Positions 42,776 through 54,372 of a stretch of 64,000 nucleotides of DNA are shown piece after piece (position 1 is the first letter of the stretch; the number at the start of each line of letters is the position of its first letter). Below the pieces are notes generated by a model, which was not told where the DNA came from, did no database searches, and was given only the letters and a program-made list of their open reading frames with translations. Source of the stretch: Apoderus coryli (lineage: Eukaryota > Arthropoda > Insecta > Coleoptera > Attelabidae); contig OU452203.1 of NCBI GenBank assembly GCA_911728435.2, forward strand, positions 19,984,293 to 20,048,292. Direction: 5' to 3'. Position numbers and translations under genes: made by a program.

Positions 42776-43357
42776 AGCTCAACGTAAACACGTTTCTCTG
42801 ATCATTTGAAGTGTCCTTTAATGTGTTATATGAACGCTTAAGTTTTTTTGGTTTCTTATTTAAGATATACGTTTATTTTGAATTTGGTCTGAAGCAGATT
42901 AGAAAAAACTCACTTCACAGAATCACCATTTTATCAATTTTTTTTTAAATCAAATCCGAAAGTTCTTAAAAAAATTACCTGTTATTTGAACCAAATCATA
43001 AAATATTGCATCTTTAAGCGCAAAAATAGCGCACGCATAAATTCACTAGGCTAATCTCATTATATTTTTTTGTGTCATTAACATAACTTGCTTTAAATAA
43101 AGTTACTAAACACGAAAAAATGAGGTGCTATTAAAGTGTGTGTTTTCTGTTATATACACAACTGCTTCATGTAAAAACTCATTACACGTTAAGTTCTTAA
43201 TATATGCACTCTTAGTTTGCTGCTCTCCTACTGGAATTTAGAGATAATGCAATTTTAAAATACCGCTTTTACCATGCTCATATTTAGAGTGCTTTAGGTA
43301 GATTAAAAAACCCATGTTTACCATATTAACCTCAAGTTTTGCATTTACAAGAGTTTT
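42776..43357. other. No recognised gene
   Basis: Nothing supported. Confidence 0.5.
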
Positions 43358-43362
43358 TTTTT

Positions 43363-43685
43363 TTTGGATTTCGTTATTGGGTATTTATGTTCGTATTATT
43401 ATTAACAAAAATGAAATAAAAGTCTGGACGTTTCGACACAATCGATAAATTTTTGTCTTCTTCAGGATCCTTTTTTTATTATTATTAGTCTACAACATAT
43501 AATTATTTATCATTCGAAAAATTACACATTTTATAGAAAATAATAATAATGATGTGTTGTAGAAAAACGGATCCTGAAGAAGACAAAAAAAAGTATGACA
43601 TGAAATAAAAAAATTTAAAGAAATTAATTTAATTTTTGTTGTTAATAATACGAACCTAAAAACCCAATAACGAAATCCAAAATTT
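43363..43685. mobile_element. Foldback element with about 100-bp inverted arms
   Basis: GGATTTCGTTATTGGGTATT at 43367, then GTTCGTATTATTATTAACAA, recurs inverted at about 43630-43680 (AATACGAACCTAAAAACCCA, ATAACGAAATCC). The inner TCTTCTTCAGGATCC at 43456-43470 pairs with GGATCCTGAAGAAGA at 43569-43583. The left arm contains, on the minus strand, CTGAAGAAGAC...GTCGAAACGTC, a signature common in Penelope-related sequences. Confidence 0.75.
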
Positions 43686-43824
43686 ACAAATATGTGGTTC
43701 AAGAAAAATAAGGGAAAAAAATTATACGGGATGTCTATGAAAATAACGAACTTCTTACTCTAATTGGTTTTCCAGGACAGGATTTTGCTTCAGTAATATG
43801 TATGCCATTCAACAGGAGACAGCA

Positions 43825-44404
43825 GGGAGTTAAGGCGATGCCAGTGACGTATACGTAAACGTATCTTTTGACATCTACGCATGCGCTCTTTAAATTTATG
43901 ATACGTTTAACGATACGAAGGCCGTAAACATATGTACCTCTACGCGTATCGTATACTTAAACGTATTGAACCGATTGTTGTCGAAATTACATGAACTTGT
44001 ACGAATATCTAGAGTAGAACATTAAAAACTCAATCTAAATTGAAAATCAAGCTAAGCTATTTTGCAATAAGTACTTTATTAGTATTATTAGTAGTAGAAG
44101 TTTATTTTGCAACAATTATAAACATTTTTCTGTTATTGTTTATACATATACATAATAAAATATATATGTATTTGGTTAATAATTAAAAAAACAATAATAT
44201 TAACAACATAGTAAATGGATGTAGAAAAATCTAAAATAATCTTTTTCTCAAGTAAAGTGTTATCTCTACCTTCCGCATATACGATACGTATTAGATGGCA
44301 TCTTAACTCTATTTTGAATGACTGCTTATCTAGTGTAAACATAACCAAAATGTCACGTTTACGTATGGAGATACGTATACGTCCTGGGTTTTGCCTTAAC
44401 TCCC
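43825..44404. mobile_element. 580-bp MITE with palindromic TACGTA-rich ends
   Basis: The left end is GGGAGTTAAGGCGATGCCAG followed by TGACGTATACGTAAACGTAT. The right end, read inward on the minus strand, is GGGAGTTAAGGCAAAACCCA then GGACGTATACGTATCTCCAT. The first 12 bases are identical. The interior holds more TACGATACG/CGTATCG motifs and no transposase. Target-site duplication unclear. Confidence 0.75.
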
Positions 44405-45535
44405 TAGCGACGTAGAGAACTGGTAGGCATTCTTGAACCCGAACGTGTATCGGCAGAAGATCAAGCTGGATTTTGTGGATTTTGCCCACGAAGAAAAATC
44501 CGAAAATCCAAAAAAAGATGCAGCACTTCATTAAATATTATTCGTAATTATTTGAGTGTAATGTTGTTGCGTCACAATAATAAATAGTGAAAGAAATGCT
44601 CACGCGCGAGTTCTGTCGTAATTTTCTTAGCGCGAGTTCTGTAGGGTTAATTTTATAACCTGTATTGTATCTGTAATTTTTTTCATTCATTATTTTTCTC
44701 GTTTTATAATTCATTAATTAATACTTTAATAAAACAAAAATATCCTGAAGTTCAGCAGGTTTCAGAACATAACATTTGGAATTTTCGGCTTTGCACTAAT
44801 ATTTGCAAATTCAAAATTATCCTAACCACCAAGTAAAACTTAACAAAATCATTTTAAAAATATTTTATAATAATTTGAAACACAATGCCACCTACCTTGT
44901 TATCTTAAGAAGTCTATTTCCACCAAAAGTGTTTTGGTTATTTGTTTTGCTACGTTTTCACCAGCCTATTTGTTAAATTAATTGAACACGATGCCATTTA
45001 TTTCCCCAACCTAAATATTCATGTCACGTATTAATTTGTACTATACCGAAAGAGTCTTTCGATATTATTATTGTAGATATTAACAAATCATCCAAAAAGT
45101 CATCATATATTTCTTTTCTTTTTTTGTTCCACATCTTTAAATGTGTGTGAAAACGGCTGCCTATACTTCCCATAACAGCGATAATAATGTATACGATTTA
45201 CGAAGTGAATTATGAATGCCATACGTCTTTCGCACTTTTCCTCCCATCTATTCTTCCGTTTTGTGTTGAATCAACAAGTTTTCCATGAAATTTGTAAGTA
45301 TTTACGTGCCGGAATCCGAAATACACGATGACAAAGTGTGGGATTCTGTTTTGGCTGGGGAACATACTCGGTATATTTAGAAAATGCAAGGATACGTCGG
45401 AATATTTGAAGCCCCTTGAATATAGGAGGTAATGCTTCAAAAATTTGTTAATGTTATTAATTGTTTGTCTGGTTTATCTGTCCGAACTTTCTAGCCTCAC
45501 TTTTGGTTATTTATAAGTTATAAGTATATTATGTT
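44405..45535. other. No recognised gene
   Basis: GCGCGAGTTCTGT occurs twice, at about 44605 and 44631, as a short direct repeat. A 76-codon minus frame at 45210-45440 is unconvincing. Confidence 0.4.
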
Positions 45536-46110
45536 ATGGAAACCATAGAACAAGAATTAGACACAACCAAAGAACAAGGGAAGAAACAACGTGGGGCTGA
45601 GAAACAAGAAGAAAGTAGAAAATAAAGAAGCATTAAGACAACTTGAACAAATGCAACTAGAATTAAAAGAAGAAATATGTGAATTGAATGACAGTCGAAA
45701 CAAGTATATTTTAATTTTTAAATACGACATTTTCCGCGAAATGGTAAGTTCACTTTGATCTTAATTATAACATTTTTAATAATACACACAATTTTTTATG
45801 CATCCTGTTTCAGACTTCAAAACATCTCCTAGTATACTATAAAAAATTCTTTCTTCATGTTTGGTTTTAATTTTAGTACCTGTTGAACTTATTTCGTTGA
45901 AGTTTCGACTTTCATTCACTCCACCTCATTATGGACGAGTTCTTTAAAATAAAAGAAGAAATGATGAGAAAAGTAATCGTACAACAAGTAGAAGAGAAAT
46001 TTAAGACCGATTTAGACGAACAAAAATTAAGATACAAGTTAAAACAAAGCTACTGGAACTAACAATAAAGAAAAGCTGCAAGAAGTTAGAAAAAAGTTAA
46101 AGAAGAAAAC
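45536..46110 (+). pseudogene. Decayed coiled-coil gene piece with intron-like gap
   Basis: Three open segments of glutamate/lysine-rich helical text lie in order. They are METIEQELDTTKEQGKKQRG (45536 on), VENKEALRQLEQMQLELKEE plus ICELNDSRNKYILIFKYDIF (45615-45743), and MDEFFKIKEEMMRKVIVQQV plus EEKFKTDLDEQKLRYKLKQS (45931-46059). Segment 2 ends exactly at ATG|GTAAGT, a good splice donor. Segments 1 and 2 are in different frames, and segment 3 has an ATG but no clean acceptor in frame. I do not recognise the family. It could be a broken host exon pair or repeat-derived sequence. Confidence 0.3.
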
Positions 46111-48239
46111 GGAAGCTGACGGCTTAACCTCACTTTCCTTCGACAGAGGCTTAACTAGAAGGGCTCTACAAAAAGCGAGTCTAAACAGCAAACGCTGAAA
46201 CAACATCAGGTGCTAGAATCAAACCAAATACGTTGGATGGTAAATTTTTATAGTCCATGTACAAAAAATGAAAATGAAATTTGGATTGCTCCCGCCTCTC
46301 AGCTGAGAGGGATATAGTATAAAAATACGTGTAATAATCCGTCTAATTAGATGTCATCTTGGGTGAAGCAAAGAGGAAAAATATTGAACGATACACAGGT
46401 CGTGAATCGTGAAATAAAACTGTATTAAATGAACAAAATCGCATTAATTCTGAACAAAAATATCCTTCACCAAACGCAGATTATTATGTAAATGCTATTT
46501 TAACGAACTGCTTTATATATTCTGATAATATGTATGCAAACATTCATGTATAATGCCTAAACTACACTGGCAACAAGCAGTAGTCCTCGTAGTTACGTAC
46601 CTATAGATAAATTTTACCGGAATAAATTAAATAATATTTGCCAGAAACTGTTTAAATAAAATATTCATTTTATGTTTGTTGTTTATTATGGAAAGCAACT
46701 AAATATACAATAATTTGCTATAAAACTAACAGAAATGTTTGAAATTCATTTATTAAGTACACTTGCAGCGTTAATATTTTTGTTTGTTTTATAATTTAGT
46801 TATTATTAAAGACAATGTACACAACCGCTAAATTTTCATATATCAGTAGGGGTCGAGTGATACACCATTTTAAAGAATTTTTTATCTGCTTTACAGCGAT
46901 AGGTCACTTTTGATATTTGCCCCCCTAATTCTCGAGAAAATAGCGCCTGTAGCATTTGCTGAGAAATCTAGATGAAAAATAATTAAATTCGGTTATTATT
47001 TCTGAATAACAGTTTTTCAGGCAGTATATTAAATAGCATGTGTCCACACACAATGTGCTGTATATTTCGCAGTAAAAAGTCGCGTTTCAGCCTGCCAAAT
47101 AGCAGGAAGGAAAAGTTAAAAAAAAAAAAGAGAGAACGCGAGAGAGCAAATGCAAGAGAATATATATTATTTAAATGCGTATTACATTATTCCTTTATCG
47201 TATGTATACGAAATTTATGAGTGAAAAGGACCAGCAGGAATGCCCTGGCAGCAAAATTATTTATGTGTCAGAAACACGACACTTAAAGTCACGTTAGTTA
47301 CGTTTTGGTATATTATTCTATACTTACTTAATTTGCATTTTACTTTGTGGTAATTATTTTCGTTTAAATAATAATATTTTATTGTCATTCTGACATACAG
47401 CGCGATCTAACAGTCTGTCAAGTCGGAATTCTAACAAATAACTTTTACTTAGAAGAAAATCACTTTACGAGGGCGTGGTGAAAAGTTTCATACTTCATGC
47501 CACAACAGTTCTTTTGCTCTTCACTGATTCATTGACAACGTGACGTTGTATGAATTGAATCACAATTCATTCAAATCGGATTAGGCTGTATTTGTAATAC
47601 AAATTTTCTGCACCACGAATTTTGTAATATTGAACCAACTGTTTTCAATCATTAAACAGACGAGTTAATTATTTAATTTCCTTGTAAATATCCAATCAAT
47701 TTATAAACAAAATACAAGCTAATTTTAAAATGCGTCAATTGTAATTTTCCGTATACCGCGTGCTACCCAAAATCACTCGTCATCTGAAGTAGACACAATT
47801 TTGTTCTGTGTGAAGAATTTTAATTCATTTCGTAACCAATTGCAAAATAAATATAAAATACACCGAACCAAACATCCAGCTAACATGCTCAAATAAATCA
47901 ACTGACATATTTTTTTATTTTATGACCAAGGTTAAGATAGTAATCATATTATTACGAACAACCCTTACTTGTCCTTTAATCAGTTAGTATTTATATTATT
48001 AGATTAGACATGACTTTGACCCTTGACAGTATACTATTGTATCTCGAAATTGCTCTATAATTTTTAAATGTTTGACATTAGCATGCAACCTAAATCGCAT
48101 GCAAGCTATTATTATTATTATTATATACTAAATTATTTCTTTGTGTTGGATGAATATTTTAATCGTTTTAAATTGACCATAAATGGAAGAAGCAGGTTTT
48201 GCTGAACACTAAACAATCCTACTTCGTGGGTCTTTAGGA
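46111..48239. other. No recognised gene
   Basis: AT-rich. A 60-codon frame at 47038 is driven by an A/G-rich run and not credible. Confidence 0.5.
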
Positions 48240-48995
48240 CTTAGCAAGTAAAATAAACCCTGTCAAATTTTCATATTGTATAAATAATAGTCCATTAACA
48301 ACTTGTGATGAGTTTAAAGATTTAGGTGTTTGGTTTGATAGTAAACTGAGCTTTACTAATCATTACAATAATATAGTTTCAGCATCCTATAGATCTCTGG
48401 GTTTTATTGTGCGCAATTCGAAAGAGTTCGTGACACCTCAAACACTCATTGTTCTTTTCAACGCATTTGTCAGATCTAAACTGGAATATGCATCTGTAGT
48501 ATGGAATCCTATGTATGTCATACATATAACTAATACTGAACGAATCCATCGTCGTTTTGCCAAGTTGCTGTGGTTTCGGGTTGAATCCATTGGGTTTCCT
48601 CATGATATACTGCTAAACCGTTTTAATCTAGTATCATTAAATACTCGGAGAGAATATTCCGCTCTAGTATTGCTCTTTAAAATTATTAATGGACTTCTTG
48701 ACTGTCCAGAGTTTTTAAGCCAGATTCCTTTTTGTGTCCCAAATCTACGTACACGTAATAACGGAATCGTATTTTACTTTTCGGCCCCGCGTACTAATTT
48801 GTTGTTGCGTTCCCCTTTATATTTTATGTGCCATACTTGTAACTCTGTGTCCGAGCAAATTGATATTTTTAATTCAACTTTGTCTTGTATAAAAAATGTA
48901 TTTCTTAGAATATAAATTTAGTGTTAGATATTAAGAATTTACTGTAATTTTTCCTGCCCTTTAATTGGATTATTTATCTGTCTGGGCAGTGTATC
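48240..48995 (+). pseudogene. LINE C-terminal fragment (thumb and tail)
   Basis: Translation starts NPVKFSYCINNSPLTTCDEF, KDLGVWFDSKLSFTNHYN, SASYRSLGFIVRNSKEFVTP, LFNAFVRSKLEYASVVWNPM, ERIHRRFAKLLWFR...PHDI, and ends LLLRSPLYFMCHTCNSVSEQ ... NVFLRI, stop at 48913. Residues from 48409 are uninterrupted (168 codons). The trailer CTGTCTGGGCAGTGTATC plus AATAAAAC at about 48977-49017 resembles the GTTGGGCAATAAAG tails of sister copies. It is 5'-truncated, without palm. Confidence 0.88.
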
Positions 48996-50221
48996 TTAAA
49001 TAAAACAAAAAATAAAACTATATATCATCAGAAATGCGACGTTTCGCTGGCTATATTGCAGCTTTTTCAAGCACTTTTAAACAATTAGAGTTTATAACAA
49101 TTAAGCTTAGTTCTATGTAGTCAAGTCCTAAAAACCCAAGACGTAGAATTGTTTTAATTGATTTAATGACAAGAAATTTGCTGAAATGGATTTTACTCAA
49201 GGTTTAAATGAATTAAATTGTATCCTCTATTGCAAATTTTAGAACTTGAATTTTAGACTTGAATTCCATTATTGAAAGCAGTACCCTGGAAGTTTCCAAG
49301 CAAATCCAATATTAGGAAAAGGCGAATCCATTGAAGATATACAAAAAATAACACTGGAAGAATAGTCATAAACAGAATTAAATTTTTAAATAAGTACAAT
49401 TTGTTGCTAGCAAATCAGTGCGGAAAATGCAGCAGATTCAGAATCACAATACCGTTAACACCATTGATGTTGTTTTTTAAAACAAATTGTATTCACTGTC
49501 TAATCGACAGTTAATTTTTTTTTACAATTTTCTATCAAGCAAAATCTGTTGAATTTATCGTTTTTTTTTTTGGTGATTCTAAGCGTGAAATGCGATATAA
49601 CTATGCCACAATGCCTTCGATGGTATTTTTTCTCCTATTTTCCCACTCTCATTGAACTGCTGTTAATCAGGCAGTGCATGCGAAAATTAAAATCAAACAG
49701 ATATATATATATTCCCAAACAGATTAAACCCTGTGCGGTGGGCAGGGAGTTATCCCACAAAAAATCTATAATGGAAAGCTTAAACTAGACCCCTTTATAA
49801 ATCAATCGGTGTTACGTGATACTGTATTCAATTTAAATTAAAAATTAATTTAAAAATAAGGGCCATAAAATCATAATCAAAGCCGACTTATCTGCGGGCA
49901 AACCTTTTCGTATTATTATTATTTCTATACATATTGTACACATAAAATACTCAATTCAATACAAAACCCTATTTTCCCCAAACTTTCAATTACTTTTCCT
50001 TCTATTTTGTTTTCGTCAATCTGTACTTCCATTAGAGATGAAGCCAGTACCAGTGGTGTGCGTAAATTACAAAAGAACATACGAATTTCATTATTATAAA
50101 ATTATCTTCGTATAAAAATCATTTTGTGATGGGAAAATTTATCCTCGCACTTTTACAATCCATCAGAAACGTCGCAGTCTCATATATCAAATTAAATATT
50201 ATAGACACAGTACAGCTATTA
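48996..50221. other. No recognised gene
   Basis: At 49037-49072 the minus strand reads CTTGAAAAAGCTGCAATATA, then GCCAGCGAAACGTCGC, the same CTxGAA...GCGAAACGTC signature as at 43.4 kb. No gene. Confidence 0.45.
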
Positions 50222-51758
50222 ATAATAATAATAATAACTTTATTAGCCTTGAGTTAGTACAAAAATCTAATAGTACATAGGCATGTCAAGTAAATAAACA
50301 ATACAAAATCTAAACACAAATTCAATGGTATCAACATATAGCTAAAACTTATACACAAAAATACCTGTATATGTACATTAAACCATAAACATACAACGTC
50401 AGAATAAGACAGTCAAACAAAAACAACAGTTCCTCACCACACAAGAGGTCAAAACACAATAAAGAAGGATCATTAAGAGCAGTGCTCAACATACTCGCTC
50501 AGACTGTAAAAAGAGTGTAGTATAAGGAATTCCTTTAAATTTCTACTAAATTGATGAATATTTCTCGAATTCCTAATAGATTCAGGCAACATATTAAAAT
50601 AAAGTAGTCCAGAGTAATCTGGTGACTTTTTAAAAAACTCATGTCGAGGCCTAGATAAAAGCATCCTCTCTCTGCCCCTAGTCGCATAGTCGTGCAAGGA
50701 GCCATTACGCCGAAACCTGCAGATGTTTTTAAAAATATACGTCAGGATTTTAAGTAAGTATATACAAGCAACCGGGAGTAAACGCCATCGTCTAAATGTC
50801 TCCCTACACGAGAAATTGTAGGGCAGGCGAAACATAGTGCGTAAAATTCTTTTTTGGATGATGAACACCCTGGATATGTCACTCGATCGTCCCCAGACGA
50901 TAATGTTGTAGGCAATAGTAGCATACACGAAAGAGTAATAAATATTAAGTAGAGCGCCAGTATTCATGTGACTTCTGAGAGTGTAAATCACGTAAGCCTG
51001 GTTGTTCAGTTTACGACTGACGGACTCCAAATGATCAGCCCACTGCAGCCGCCGATCGAAGGTCACTCCCAAAATCCTGGAAGACGTAGCCCACTCCAGC
51101 CGATGGCCCTCAAACACCAAGTCGTAATTCAGCACTGTACGATACCTACTAAACTGCAGAACGACAGTCTTATCATGATTGATCATCAGTTTGTTTTGAG
51201 TGCACCAGGAATTAAATATATGCATAACGGATAGAATTTTTATCCGCAGTACTTCTGGATCCTTGTCGTGGACTACCAGAGATGTATCATCGGCATACAT
51301 CCTCCTTGCAGTTGGAATGTGCAGGGGCAGATCGCTTACGTAAAGTAAAAATAGAAGCGGACCCAAAACGCTCCCTTGTGGTGACCCCACATTAATACTC
51401 TTAGATTCCGAGACCGACGAATCAACCCTGACACTAATCTTACGATCAGACAAGTATGACGCAATCCAGCCATTGACCGCACCACGAATACCCATATCGG
51501 ACAATTTGCTACTCAGAAAAACTCCATCGACAGTATCAAAGGCCCTAGACAGGTCAAAACACATCGAAACAACGTAATTGCCTCCATCAGCGAGATCATG
51601 CACGTGCTGGACATATTCAGTCACACAAGTCTCGGTAGAAAGTCCCGACCTAAAACCATGCTGAGAAGTAGTAATTATGTTACACTGACTCAGGAAATTC
51701 ATAATTCTGACAGAAACAATCTTCTCAAACACCTTTGAAATAACGCTTAACAACTCAT
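50222..51758 (-). mobile_element. 5'-truncated LINE with (TTA)n tail
   Basis: The minus strand runs from a truncation point at about 51758 (just before LLSVISKVFEKIVSVR) through an open RT frame to 50473. A 250-bp trailer ends GGCTAATAAAGTTATTATTA at about 50222-50242. The lack of endonuclease and of the first RT motif indicates incomplete reverse transcription at insertion. Confidence 0.88.
50473..51753 (-). CDS. LINE reverse transcriptase, 426-codon open remnant
   Basis: No stops or shifts for 426 codons. Motifs in order: SVISKVFEKIVSVRIMNFLS, SQHGFRSGLSTETCVTEYVQ, VVSMCFDLSRAFDTVDGVFL (first catalytic Asp, FDLSRAFD), VGSPQGSVLGPLLFLLYVSD, ARRMYADDTSLVVHDKD (catalytic YADD), NKLMINHDKTVVLQFSRYR and SSRILGVTFDRRLQWADHL. 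The C-terminal region is IQKRILRTMFRLPYNFSCRE ... MLPESIRNSRNIHQFSRNLK. The palm is catalytically complete, but the N-terminus (endonuclease and RT motif 0/1) is lost through truncation at 51758, so the copy cannot move by itself. Jockey-superfamily in pattern; clade uncertain. Confidence 0.88.
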   Translation of the reverse strand: MLSVISKVFEKIVSVRIMNFLSQCNIITTSQHGFRSGLSTETCVTEYVQHVHDLADGGNYVVSMCFDLSRAFDTVDGVFLSSKLSDMGIRGAVNGWIASYLSDRKISVRVDSSVSESKSINVGSPQGSVLGPLLFLLYVSDLPLHIPTARRMYADDTSLVVHDKDPEVLRIKILSVMHIFNSWCTQNKLMINHDKTVVLQFSRYRTVLNYDLVFEGHRLEWATSSRILGVTFDRRLQWADHLESVSRKLNNQAYVIYTLRSHMNTGALLNIYYSFVYATIAYNIIVWGRSSDISRVFIIQKRILRTMFRLPYNFSCRETFRRWRLLPVACIYLLKILTYIFKNICRFRRNGSLHDYATRGRERMLLSRPRHEFFKKSPDYSGLLYFNMLPESIRNSRNIHQFSRNLKEFLILHSFYSLSEYVEHCS

Positions 51759-51882
51759 TGCATCCTTAACCTCGAGAGACAAAAAGCGATTGGGACAAAT
51801 ATAATATCCGACTCGCCAATATTCCCAAACGATATCTCACCGATGCGATGGTAAGGATGGGGAATTCTGCAGTTTGGTAAAA
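51759..51882. other. Junction between LINE truncation point and recombinase fragment
   Basis: No feature recognised. Confidence 0.3.
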
Positions 51883-52110
51883 TGCCTCAAATTGTTTCCA
51901 AAGATTTAAATTTACCAAATCCTGGAGAATTGTAATTGTTTTCGCAAATCCTCTGCGACAATTTTGGTTTTGACTCTAGCGCAGATTTGACTAGTTTAAG
52001 AAGGCATAAGGGATGGAAGTTAGCAACTGCTGCTGAAGGATACATTGAAGAATCTCTTAGTAACAAAATTGAAGTAGCAAATATTGTTTTCAAAACTCAG
52101 GGAAAGAAGC
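51883..52110 (+). pseudogene. Crypton-like tyrosine recombinase, C-terminal fragment
   Basis: Frame-shifted translation gives PQIVSKDLNLPNPGEL, then NCFRKSSATILV (the R-x3-A-T catalytic-Arg region, FRRSSAT in relatives), then DSSADLTSLRRHKGWKLATA and AEGYIEESLSNKIEVANIVF. LTSLRRHKGW...AEGYIE..S..NK is the H/W-to-Tyr end of the DUF3504/Crypton tyrosine recombinases. At least one shift near 51938. It could be the missing half of the family seen at 29.9 kb, but they are 21 kb apart and need not be one copy. Confidence 0.7.
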
Positions 52111-52925
52111 CGGTGATTGGAATAACAATTATAGTTTCCTTTGCCCGCCACTGACAGTAGATAAAATGCGACTGGCCGGTATAAAATGCAAAAACGCTTT
52201 TCCTCTTTTCGATTTCCAAAACCATCGCGGTACGGAAGAAGAACAGAGAGAGAGAAAGCGAGTTATTCACGGAATAGTTTCTTATCAACGCGCTATTTGT
52301 ATTCACTGCTCCTAATTTAAAATAAAAGAAAATGTTGATTTATTTCAGTACTGGAAAGGATAAGATTTCGGAACGCGAACGCGCCCAGTTTTGCATTAAC
52401 TATATATAGGTACGAATTAATGTAAAGCAGAATAATAAAAGTACAAAAGGAATTAAAAAAAAAAGTAAAGAGATACCACCGTACTTAAAGAAAATATCTT
52501 GCATATTTGCGGTGAGGATTTCCATTTTAATGAAAAAATTTTATTACTACTATTAATTTACAGACATTTGGAAATTAATATACTTTTTGAGCAAAAGGTT
52601 ATTTGCATTTGGGAAGCACAACACAAACATTTGTTATTATTATGACAAAACTTTGAAAGCATCGGAACAAATTCTAATGTGAATTTTTGAAATCTTGAGT
52701 ACAATTTTAATAATTTGTCATATGGTTAAGAAAGATACTGAAATTAATGACACTTTAAACTTTGAGTTGTGTAATTTTGAAAGAATTTGGTTGTCCAAAC
52801 TTTGTAACCATTTGTATGCACAGTTTGGAAAATAAAGTCATATATTATTATTATTTTTATTCATAAAGACGCTTAGAAATTATTAGAAAATGTTTTGAAT
52901 CAGAGGTATCATAACACAAAAACTA
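52111..52925. other. No gene; possible LINE 3' tail
   Basis: GCACAGTTTGGAAAATAAAG at 52819-52838, followed by TCATATATTATTATTATTT, looks like a LINE 3' end. No coding sequence for it was recognised. Confidence 0.35.
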
Positions 52926-52929
52926 ATAG

Positions 52930-53064
52930 GAAAGTATTAAGACAAAACTAAGTATATAGTTTTTGGATCAAGATCACAGTGAGATAAATTTGAAAATCAC
53001 AATCACACCATTAATATTGATAATTGTAATATAGAAAAGGAGTCTAATATCAAATATCTAGATG
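52930..53064 (+). pseudogene. LINE RT fragment, left half, split by mariner
   Basis: Translation gives KTKYIVFGSRSQ, then DKFENHNHTINIDNCNIEKE and SNIKYLDV, the K(T)KY.VFG...NI.IDN..IE...IKYLG(V) region that follows FADD in LINE reverse transcriptases. The text breaks exactly at the TA target of the mariner at 53065 and resumes after it. Confidence 0.65.
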
Positions 53065-53066
53065 TA

Positions 53067-54370
53067 TTGGGTCTGCCAGATAACTTTTTTTTTTTTAAAA
53101 TGCTATAAAAGAAAAACTGCTGAATATTTTCTCAAATTTCTTTTTTTATTTGAAAGTACAATCCTTCCGGTTAATAATGACAAATAATTTCATTCAAATG
53201 GCTGCCTCGGCTGGCCATGCAGTAGCCTACACGATCGGTCCAATTTTTAAGCACATTATTGATTGTGTGCAGCTGTATTTCACCAATGGCTTCACGAATA
53301 TTGTCCTTTAAAGCGTCAATTGCCTCTGGCTTGTCGGCGTAACACTTATCTTTGACGGCACCCCACAAATAATAGTCCAACAGTGTCAAATCGCAGCTCC
53401 GAGGTGGCCAAACGACATCAGCTCTGCGGCTGATAATGCGATCTTCAAAAACAGGGCGCAAAACATCGAGTGTAGCTTCGGCTGTGTGGCACGTAGCGCC
53501 GTCCTGTTGAAACCAAATGTTGCCAATATCCTCCTCTTCAATTTTTGTGAACAAAAATTCGTTCAACATGGCCCGATAACGATCGCCATTGACTGTAACG
53601 GCCACTCCTTGCTCATTTTCGAAGAAAAATGGCCCAATTATGCCTCCGGACCAAAATCCGCACCAAACAGTGACTCGTTTTGGGTGCATCGGCTTTTCAA
53701 TGTATGCGTGTGGGTTTTCTGTGCCCCAAATGCGACAATTTTGCTTGTTTACATACCCGCCAAGATCAAAATGAGCTTCATCTGAAATGATTATTATTTT
53801 TGGCAACATCGGCATCTTCTGTAAGTCGATCGCAGGCCCAATGAGCGAAGCGAAAACGCATTGGATGGTCAGTTGGCTTCAACTCCTGAACCAATTGGAC
53901 TTTGTATGGCGTCATACCATGGTCTTTATGCAAAATTCGTCTCAATGATGTCTCCGAAATGTTCAATTGTTGAGACCGACGGTGAATTGATGTTGATGGC
54001 GCTTCACGCACACTTTCTGCCACAGCAGCAATATTCTCGGGTGTACGCACTATTTTTGGCTTTTCACGCTTTGGTTTATCGATGAGGATGCCAGTTTCTT
54101 TCACTTTTTTCACGAGATAACGAACATACGGAGCTCACGGTGCTTCTCTTCTTCCAAAATCCGTACGCAATTTACGCACACATTCTGCAACATTACCATG
54201 ATTTTCAAAGTAATGTCGCAATATTTCCGAGCGTTGTTCAAGCGTATACACAACCATATTCGTTCAACGGAAGGATAAAACTAATTATCTGTCAAATCAG
54301 ACATGAGCTCAGTGTTACCCTTCACGAAATAAGCACTAGTTGAAAAAAAAACGTCAGATGGCGGATCCAA
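53067..54370 (-). mobile_element. Complete mariner-like element with TA duplication
   Basis: The left end is TTGGGTCTGCCAGATAAC (53067 on). The right end, read inward on the minus strand, is TTGGATCCGCCATCTGAC. Both run into long T tracts. TA dinucleotides flank at 53065-53066 and 54371-54372. A single transposase gene with one premature stop and one frameshift fills it, so both ends and the full coding length survive although the enzyme does not. It interrupts a LINE fragment. Confidence 0.88.
53171..54257 (-). pseudogene. Mariner-superfamily DDD transposase, one stop and one frameshift
   Basis: The ATG at 54257 opens MVVYTLEQRSEILRHYFENH, GNVAECVRKLRTDFGRREAP, an N-terminal helix-turn-helix. 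An in-frame TGA follows at 54137-54135, then APYVRYLVKKVKETGILIDK and the second helix-turn-helix (SIHRRSQQLNISETSLRRIL). A one-base shift near 53795 changes the frame just before SDEAHFDLGGYVNKQNCRIW (first Asp). Then come RVTVWCGFWSGGIIGPFFFE, IWFQQDGATCHTAEATLDVL (second Asp) and WPPRSCDLTLLDYYLWGAVK (third Asp, 37 residues after the second). The end is CMASRGSHLNEIICHY. All three acidic catalytic residues are visible. Confidence 0.9.
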
Positions 54371-54372
54371 TA

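Noticed and set aside
47038..47220. Basic 60-codon peptide with a KKKKRERER run
   Set aside because: Produced by a simple A/G-rich tract; no conserved residues.
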